From NCBI GenBank assembly GCA_030428825.1, contig JAUIEL010000395.1, positions 1-6,797 of the forward strand: a stretch of 6,797 nt of DNA, given 5' to 3'. The translations under genes and the position numbers were made by a program. Each line of letters begins with the position of its first letter. The stretch's first letter is position 1. Of this stretch, positions 6,208 through 6,797 are shown in pieces. The notes under the pieces were generated by a model. That model made no database searches and was not told the origin of the DNA. It saw only the letters and a program-made list of their open reading frames with translations. Source of the stretch: a bacterium (lineage in GTDB: Bacteria > Planctomycetota > B15-G4 > JADJEK01).

Positions 6208-6213
6208 AGTGTA
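6208..6213 (-). promoter_or_regulatory. Candidate -10 box (TACACT) for a leaderless transcript
   Basis: On the minus strand TACACT lies 6 bases before the GTG at 6201, which itself has no Shine-Dalgarno. This repeats the arrangement before the TPR gene (TAGACT, 7 bases, no Shine-Dalgarno). No clear -35 is seen. A leaderless transcript is inferred from spacing alone. Confidence 0.3.
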
Positions 6214-6288
6214 CCGACTCCGTCTCGGCCGCGTCCCGGCGCGCGCGTAGGATGATCCGGTGCCGGCCCGACCCGGTCCCCCCCGTTC

Positions 6289-6293
6289 AGGAG
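6289..6293 (+). promoter_or_regulatory. Ribosome binding site of the right-edge secreted protein
   Basis: AGGAG six bases before the ATG at 6300. It fixes this start and contrasts with the two genes to the left, whose starts have no such site. Confidence 0.65.
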
Positions 6294-6299
6294 ACCCCC

Positions 6300-6797
6300 A
6301 TGAATCGCTCCCTCCTCACCTCCCTCGGCCTCGCGCTCGCGCTCGGCCCGACGACCCTCGCCGCCGACGAGGTCGGCAAGGGCGACGCGAAGAAGAACCA
6401 CCTCGTGACGTTCAACATGGAGGACTGGGGCGGCGGCCCCGACGCCAAGGAGAACGCGCACAAGACGCTGAAGAAGCGGTTCGACGAGGCGTTCCCGCGC
6501 GGCCTGCGGATCGGCAAGGACAAGAAGGGGCTCCACTCCTTCCGGCTCGAGTCGGCGGAGGAGGTCCGCAAGCTCCTCCCGGTCCGGGGCGAGCCGGGCG
6601 TCATGACGGACAGCAGCAAGGAGGGGCTGAAGGCCGCCGGCGGACTCGCCGGTCAGCTCATCGCCGCGAAGTTGAACGTGGCGTTCGACGAGATCGGCGC
6701 GATCGGGTCGACGAAGGCGAACGGCGCGACCCCGCTCTCCGAGCGCCTGCTGAAGCGGAAGGTCGCGAAGAAGCTGAAGGGGATGACCGTCGCCGAG
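6300..6797 (+). CDS. Small Lys-rich secreted protein, N-terminal part (runs off right edge)
   Basis: The first 166 residues of a gene with no stop before the window ends. Residues 1-22 are a signal peptide (MNRSLLTSLGLALALGPTTLAA, then DEVGKG). The rest is unusually Lys-rich for this window. It contains FPRGLRIGKDKKGLHSFRLE (64-83), SAEEVRKLLPVRGEPG (84-99), a helical GGLAGQLIAAKLNVAFDE (116-133) and, at the edge, LKGMTVAE. The order F-P-x-G-L-x-I-G, 'S/T-AxxVRxxLP', 'LAxQLxAxxLNVxFD', 'xGMTVxE' resembles a module I recall from various exported bacterial surface proteins with sorting signals; I cannot name the family and the C-terminus, where a sorting signal would be, is outside. The GC-rich third positions of the Lys codons (AAG) show it is native in codon use. 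Location outside the cytoplasm is inferred. Confidence 0.82.
   Translation, partial: MNRSLLTSLGLALALGPTTLAADEVGKGDAKKNHLVTFNMEDWGGGPDAKENAHKTLKKRFDEAFPRGLRIGKDKKGLHSFRLESAEEVRKLLPVRGEPGVMTDSSKEGLKAAGGLAGQLIAAKLNVAFDEIGAIGSTKANGATPLSERLLKRKVAKKLKGMTVAE

Larger units (their letters stand above)
6202..6299. other. Divergent intergenic region
   Basis: 98 bases between two oppositely oriented secreted-protein genes. It holds the TACACT box toward the left gene. For the right gene there is a weak TAGGAT at 6248-6253 that could be a -10 without a matching -35, and a clear AGGAG at 6289-6293. GGATGATCC at 6250-6258 is a short imperfect palindrome next to that box; too short to call an operator. Confidence 0.4.

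Noticed and set aside
4141..6255. 704-codon open frame on the plus strand
   Set aside because: Out of frame with the TPR gene and then antisense to the 5008-6201 gene; Arg/Pro-rich shadow translation.
1..6797. Insertion sequence, CRISPR array, tRNA or rRNA
   Set aside because: I looked for transposase motifs, regularly spaced repeats, terminal inverted repeats and tRNA arms and saw none; codon use is uniform across the window.

Overview
The window looks like planctomycete chromosomal DNA. Base composition is very GC-rich (above 70% by eye) with strong G/C bias at third codon positions. The left edge holds the start of a secreted DUF1549-type protein, a family characteristic of Planctomycetota and the wider PVC group. 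Lipid A synthesis (lpxK) implies an LPS-bearing outer membrane. I see no mobile elements, CRISPR array, tRNA or rRNA, and no stretch over about 100 bases without a gene.

Left block (1-3613, minus strand): four or five genes are packed head to tail, in transcription order parA/soj-like ATPase (TTG start, long acidic C-terminal tail, no parB visible), a secreted coiled-coil protein of unknown function, lpxK, a possible 26-codon coupling ORF, and a DUF1549 protein that runs off the left edge. Gaps are 13 bases or stop/start overlaps, so this is probably one operon. A good sigma70-like promoter (TTGAAA-17-CACAAT) lies just upstream of parA. lpxK has no ATG, GTG or TTG at the right place and seems to start at a CTG overlapping the upstream stop (CTGA).

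Middle (3671-4981, plus strand): a TPR protein with an unrecognised C-terminal domain is divergent from parA. The two share a compact intergenic region with overlapping promoters.

Right block: on the minus strand (5008-6201) is a secreted protein that keeps the scaffold of a zinc-metallopeptidase-like family but has lost the HExxH motif, so it is probably a pseudoenzyme. It converges on the TPR gene with a 26-base gap. Divergent from it, from 6300 to the right edge, starts a small Lys-rich secreted protein.

The genes suggest an envelope-oriented neighbourhood: lipid A kinase plus four proteins with predicted signal peptides, next to an orphan ParA. No defence or otherwise striking new system is evident. 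The most interesting items are the degenerate metallopeptidase, the coupled micro-ORF with the CTG start, the tailed orphan ParA, and a repeated TANACT box 6-7 bases before start codons that suggests leaderless transcripts.
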